A DNA stretch of 5,418 nt from Ruminococcaceae bacterium UBA5396. GTDB taxonomy: Bacteria > Bacillota > Clostridia > Oscillospirales > Acutalibacteraceae. Made by a program: the position numbers and the translations under genes. Below the pieces are notes generated by a model. That model saw nothing but the letters and a program-made list of their open reading frames with translations. It was not told the origin of the DNA and made no database searches. Position 1 is the stretch's first letter, and each line of letters opens with the position of its first letter. The DNA lies in contig DHOG01000103.1 of the NCBI GenBank assembly GCA_002410715.1, forward strand, positions 1 through 5,418. Reading direction: 5' to 3'. Shown piece by piece: positions 5,008 through 5,418 of the stretch.

Positions 5008-5418
5008 TTGAACTTATTAGAAGTAAACGCATTATGCAAAACTTATGGGGACGGTGATACGGCGGTTGAAGCCTTAAAAGACGTTTCTTTTTCTATTCCC
5101 AAAGGCCAATTTGTTGCTGTTGTTGGCGAGTCCGGCTCCGGCAAAAGTACGCTTTTGAATATGATTGGCGCATTGGACACACCTACGTCCGGCAACGTTT
5201 TAATAGACGGCAACAATATACTCCGTATGAAAGACGAGAAACTAACTATATTTCGACGCAGGAATATCGGTTTTATCTTTCAGGCGTTCAACCTGATTCC
5301 AGAACTTAACGTAGAACAAAACATAACATTCCCTGTATTGCTTGATTACAAAAAGCCGGATAAGGCGTATGTTGAAGAAATATTGACAGTGCTATCCTTG
5401 CAGGACAGGCGGGGGCAT
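5008..5418 (+). CDS. ABC transporter ATP-binding protein, N-terminal part (3' end outside window)
   Basis: The first 137 residues are visible and the frame is still open at the window end. They show an ABC ATPase of the MacB/LolD/BceA family: a start resembling LLEVNALCKTYGDGDTAVEA, Walker A GESGSGKST (residues 40-48), the LDTPTSGNVLIDG strand pair, and the Q-loop region IGFIFQAFNLIPELNVEQNI with Gln92. The signature motif and Walker B lie beyond the edge. It starts at TTG 5008, seven bases after AAAGGAG (4994-5000); no nearby ATG has such a site. These ATPases pair with an FtsX-like permease and either expel or free antimicrobial peptides from the membrane, or move lipoproteins. With a compact sensor kinase and OmpR-type regulator directly upstream, antimicrobial-peptide resistance and sensing is the likeliest role, but the substrate is inferred only from layout. 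A permease gene is expected next. Confidence 0.92.
   Translation, partial: MNLLEVNALCKTYGDGDTAVEALKDVSFSIPKGQFVAVVGESGSGKSTLLNMIGALDTPTSGNVLIDGNNILRMKDEKLTIFRRRNIGFIFQAFNLIPELNVEQNITFPVLLDYKKPDKAYVEEILTVLSLQDRRGH

Noticed and set aside
1..5418. CRISPR array, tRNA, rRNA, insertion-sequence transposase, integrase or oriT
   Set aside because: No spaced repeats, cloverleaf, transposase or recombinase reading frame, or recognisable nick region was seen on either strand.

Overview
The window looks like part of an integrative and conjugative element (Tn1549/Tn916-like transfer genes) from a low-to-mid GC Firmicute, most likely a gut Clostridia. The grounds are a VirB4-type transfer ATPase followed by a membrane-anchored NlpC/P60 hydrolase, strong AGGAGG-like ribosome binding sites, two TTG starts and a small-regulator set typical of such elements. 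This is judged from sequence features by eye; no database search was possible.

Left part (1-2226): the 3' end of a VirB4-like conjugation ATPase, a GC-rich hairpin with a T-tract, and a complete 569-residue NlpC/P60 (C40) cell-wall hydrolase starting at a TTG. A second hairpin plus T-rich tract closes this block around 2232-2306. Stretch 2310-2523 holds no gene I can support.

Middle (2524-3015): on the minus strand lies an XRE-type repressor gene broken by an in-frame TAG and a one-base frameshift. Its C-terminal half is still readable in the next frame. It faces away from the cargo operon. The AT-rich gap between them carries a 14-bp-arm imperfect dyad and candidate promoters.

Right part (3016-5418, all plus): a 58-residue excisionase/MerR-like helix-turn-helix protein, an OmpR-family response regulator and a histidine kinase with almost no extracellular loop are joined by ATGA stop/start overlaps. 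After an 83-base gap with an 8-bp perfect hairpin comes the 5' part of an ABC transporter ATPase of the MacB/LolD/BceA type, running off the window end. This is the layout of a peptide-antibiotic sensing and resistance (Bce/Cpr/Van-like) module: the kinase probably reads the transporter or membrane state, and the regulator switches on the transporter.

Base composition drops visibly after the hydrolase gene, so the regulatory/transport block looks like cargo joined to the conjugation genes. No wholly new system is evident. The most interesting points are the decayed repressor next to an intact operator-like dyad, the small helix-turn-helix protein coupled to the two-component system, and the hairpin in front of the transporter gene.
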